NCBI GenBank assembly: GCA_041912175.1
Contig: JAYRNN010000070.1
Coordinates: 1-34,867, forward strand
Direction: 5' to 3'
Length of the DNA stretch: 34,867 nt
Source of the DNA: CAZAGA01 sp041912175
GTDB taxonomy: Bacteria > Chloroflexota > Anaerolineae > Anaerolineales > UBA4823
Numbering within the stretch: the stretch's first letter is position 1; every line of letters starts with the position of its first letter. The notes under the pieces were generated by a model. The model had not been told where the DNA came from. It saw only the letters and a list, made by a program, of their open reading frames with translations, and ran no database searches. Both the position numbers and the translations under genes were made by a program. Below, one piece after another: positions 33,047 through 34,867 of this stretch.

Positions 33047-33817
33047 TCACGGAAGGGTAAGTATCCACGGGTCATTATCGGTGACAGCCACGCTGTGCTC
33101 GAAATGCGCCGTGAGCGAGCCATCGGCAGATGCAACGGTCCATTGATCCGGCAACACACGTGTACGGTGCGTACCCACCAGGACCATCGGCTCCAAGGCA
33201 ATCGTGATGCCTGGTCGGAGCAGTACGCCGCGACCGGCCGTGCCATAATTCGGCACCTGAGGGCCTTCGTGCATCTTTCGACCTACCCCATGCCCGGTGT
33301 ATTCCCGGGTGACATAGAATCCCTGGCTTTCCACATATCGCTGGATTGCGGATGAAATATCGCCAGTCCGATTGCCGGCGCGCATCTTCTCAATCCCGAT
33401 TTCAAGCGATTTTTCAGTTACATCTAACAAACGCTGAGCAATGGGTGATATTTCTCCCACGCCCGCCGTAAATGCGGAATCGCCAACAAAACCTTCTAAG
33501 AGTGTTCCGCAATCCACAGAAATGATATCGCCTTCTTTGAGTTTACGCTTACCTGGGATGCCATGTACAAGCTCATCGTTCACGCTGGCGCAGATCGTGG
33601 CCGGGTATGGATAGGCGCCCGGATAACCCTTGAAGACCGGTTTGCCGCCATGTTTACGGATTACTTCGTCCGCGGCAGCATCCAGGTCGGCTGTAGTGAC
33701 GCCGTGCCGGATCAATGCCTTCACGGCTGCCAAAGCCAGGGCGTTCACCCGACCAGCCTCTCGCATCAAATCAAGCTCCTGCGAGCTTTTAACGACGATG
33801 TTCTGTTCCCAGCTCAT
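33047..33817 (-). CDS. map: Type I methionine aminopeptidase
   Basis: This is a 256-residue protein from the ATG at 33817, which has AGGG just before it; an earlier ATG at 33859 would overlap adk. Motifs are VVKSSQELDLMREAGRV, YPATICASVNDELVHGIPG, the metal ligands in SVDCGTLLEGFVGDSAFT, TGHGVGRKMHEGP and ITIALEPM, then FEHSVAVTD. It removes initiator methionine from new proteins. It sits between adk and the ribosomal promoter. Confidence 0.95.
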   Translation of the reverse strand: MSWEQNIVVKSSQELDLMREAGRVNALALAAVKALIRHGVTTADLDAAADEVIRKHGGKPVFKGYPGAYPYPATICASVNDELVHGIPGKRKLKEGDIISVDCGTLLEGFVGDSAFTAGVGEISPIAQRLLDVTEKSLEIGIEKMRAGNRTGDISSAIQRYVESQGFYVTREYTGHGVGRKMHEGPQVPNYGTAGRGVLLRPGITIALEPMVLVGTHRTRVLPDQWTVASADGSLTAHFEHSVAVTDNDPWILTLP

Positions 33818-33827
33818 AAACCCTGCT

Positions 33828-34478
33828 TTAACCCATCCGCTCCAGCAAATCCGCTCCAACCGTACCGATTGGCTGATTGCCGTCCACTTCGAGCAGCACG
33901 CCGGCTTTACGATAGTACTCGATCAAAGGCATAGTTTGCTTGAAATAAACCTGAATGCGGTTTTTTACAGTCTCGGGTTTATCATCATCGCGTTGGTAAA
34001 GTTCGCCGCCATCAATATCGCAAACGCCAGCAACTGCTGGTGGGTTTGTCTTGATATTGTAGATGTGAGCCGAATTGATCCGGCAAGTCCAACGGCCAGT
34101 TAAGCGTGCAATCAGCTCCTCAGCCGACACATTGATGTATGGCGCCCAGGTAACCTTGCCGCCCAGATCGGCCAACATCACATCCAACGCCTCTGCCTGG
34201 GCTGGGGTGCGCGGAAAACCATCGAGCAAGGCCCCGTCCTTACAATCAGGACGGGATAAACGTTCTCGGATCATGGCGATGGTTAAGTCGTCTGGCACCA
34301 ACTCGCCTCGATCCATAAAGCCTTTGGCCTGTGCGCCTAATTCAGTCTGGTTTTTTAAGTTTTCGCGAAAGATGTCTCCTGAAGAAATATGCGGCAAGCT
34401 CTTTTTCTCAGAGATAATCTTCGCCTGAGTTCCTTTTCCCGCTCCCGGCGGTCCAAGCAGAATGATATATGTCAACAT
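33828..34478 (-). CDS. adk: Adenylate kinase
   Basis: This 216-residue kinase has the P-loop LLGPPGAGKGTQA, HISSGDIFREN, LLDGFPRTPAQAEAL and the lid. The lid zinc site reads C-x2-N...C-x2-D (RWTCRINSAH...GVCDIDGGEL): one of the usual Cys residues is Asn. It interconverts AMP, ADP and ATP. GGGAGGG precedes the ATG. It lies 10 bases after secY, a standard arrangement. Confidence 0.95.
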   Translation of the reverse strand: MLTYIILLGPPGAGKGTQAKIISEKKSLPHISSGDIFRENLKNQTELGAQAKGFMDRGELVPDDLTIAMIRERLSRPDCKDGALLDGFPRTPAQAEALDVMLADLGGKVTWAPYINVSAEELIARLTGRWTCRINSAHIYNIKTNPPAVAGVCDIDGGELYQRDDDKPETVKNRIQVYFKQTMPLIEYYRKAGVLLEVDGNQPIGTVGADLLERMG

Positions 34479-34488
34479 AGCGCCCTCC

Positions 34489-34867
34489 CTAGCGGATCAA
34501 AGCTGCATCATCATAACCATGCAGTTTCAGTTCCGCTTCGATATTGAAGAACAGATCTCGCACAACGCCAACCACAATCAGCAAACCAGCGCCTGAAATT
34601 AACAGGCTGCTGCTCGCGCTCTGCATAAAGGGGAAGATCAGGGACAACAACCATGGCAAAATCGCAATGATGCCTAAGAAGAGCGCACCGGGAAATGTAA
34701 TGCGGCTTAGTACGCGATTCAGATAACGCTGAGTGGGCGCGCCGGGGCTTACGCCTGGGATGCGCGCTCCCACACGTTTCAGGTTCTCACCGTAGTTCTG
34801 TTGTTGAAACAAAACGTTTGTGTAGAAGAACGTGAAGCCAACCACCATCAGGAAATATAGCACCCAA
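34489..34867 (-). CDS. secY: Preprotein translocase subunit SecY, C-terminal part
   Basis: The gene enters from the right edge; 125 codons are visible, ending at 34489. NYGENLKRVGARIPGVSPGAPTQRYLNRVLSRITFPGALFL is the family's conserved loop between late helices, followed by two hydrophobic helices and the cytoplasmic tail HGYDDAALIR. SecY is the channel of the SecYEG translocon. The N-terminal helices are outside the window. Confidence 0.95.
   Translation of the reverse strand, partial: WVLYFLMVVGFTFFYTNVLFQQQNYGENLKRVGARIPGVSPGAPTQRYLNRVLSRITFPGALFLGIIAILPWLLSLIFPFMQSASSSLLISGAGLLIVVGVVRDLFFNIEAELKLHGYDDAALIR

Noticed and set aside
1..34867. CRISPR arrays, rRNA genes, prophage modules
   Set aside because: No regularly spaced direct repeats, rRNA sequence or phage structural genes were seen.

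Overview
The window looks like a chromosomal segment of a free-living bacterium, most probably a member of the Chloroflexota (Anaerolineae-like). That placement is an inference from the overall gene complement, the moderate GC content and the style of the proteins; no taxonomic marker was searched. Almost all of the DNA is conserved housekeeping sequence. The accessory or unusual parts are the left end (1-6.8 kb), the degenerate recombinase at 16.6 kb, a small transcription unit behind the sigma factor gene (22 kb) and a scarred 25.4-26.2 kb segment.

Layout. (1) 1-6806, + strand: three tandem paralogues of a large multi-pass membrane protein with a GT-C-like loop motif and a C-terminal TPR-like tail (the first truncated by the window edge), then a polyprenyl-type family 2 glycosyltransferase and a WecE/RffA sugar aminotransferase. 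Together they suggest a cell-surface glycan locus. (2) 6803-9720, + strand: ruvX, mltG and a secreted PQQ-type sugar dehydrogenase. (3) 9732-15128, - strand: folC, lon and an AlbA_2/HATPase protein whose start lies inside lon. (4) 15252-17489, + strand: a SanA/YdcF-like protein, an HD-domain protein and a tyrosine-recombinase homologue that has lost most of its active site. (5) 17497-19510, - strand: uvrC and a 44-residue membrane peptide gene. (6) pncC (+) converging on metG (-). (7) 21955-23941, - strand: a YceD/DUF177 protein, the primary sigma factor, and a compact promoter/small-ORF/terminator unit. (8) 24005-25395, + strand: rdgB and an alpha/beta hydrolase. (9) 25.4-26.2 kb: an IS3-type OrfA fragment fused to the tail of a META-domain gene, next to an intact tRNA-Val(GAC). 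(10) 26347-27819, - strand: a YabN-type methylase-MazG fusion. (11) 27.9-34.9 kb, - strand: the end of the ribosomal protein superoperon, in the order secY-adk-map-rpmJ-rpsM-rpsK-rpsD-rpoA-rplQ-truA-rplM-rpsI.

How the genes work together. The right-hand block is the translation/transcription core (ribosomal proteins, RNA polymerase alpha, protein export, N-terminal methionine removal, tRNA pseudouridylation). It has a clear promoter ahead of rpmJ and a terminator-like hairpin behind rpsI. infA, usually between map and rpmJ, is not there, and a 216-base structured spacer separates rpsM from rpsK. The middle holds nucleotide and protein quality control (Lon, UvrC, RdgB, MazG, PncC). The left end is the least described part: repeated GT-C-like proteins next to a lipid-linked sugar transferase and a nucleotide-sugar aminotransferase point to a poorly characterised surface glycosylation module.
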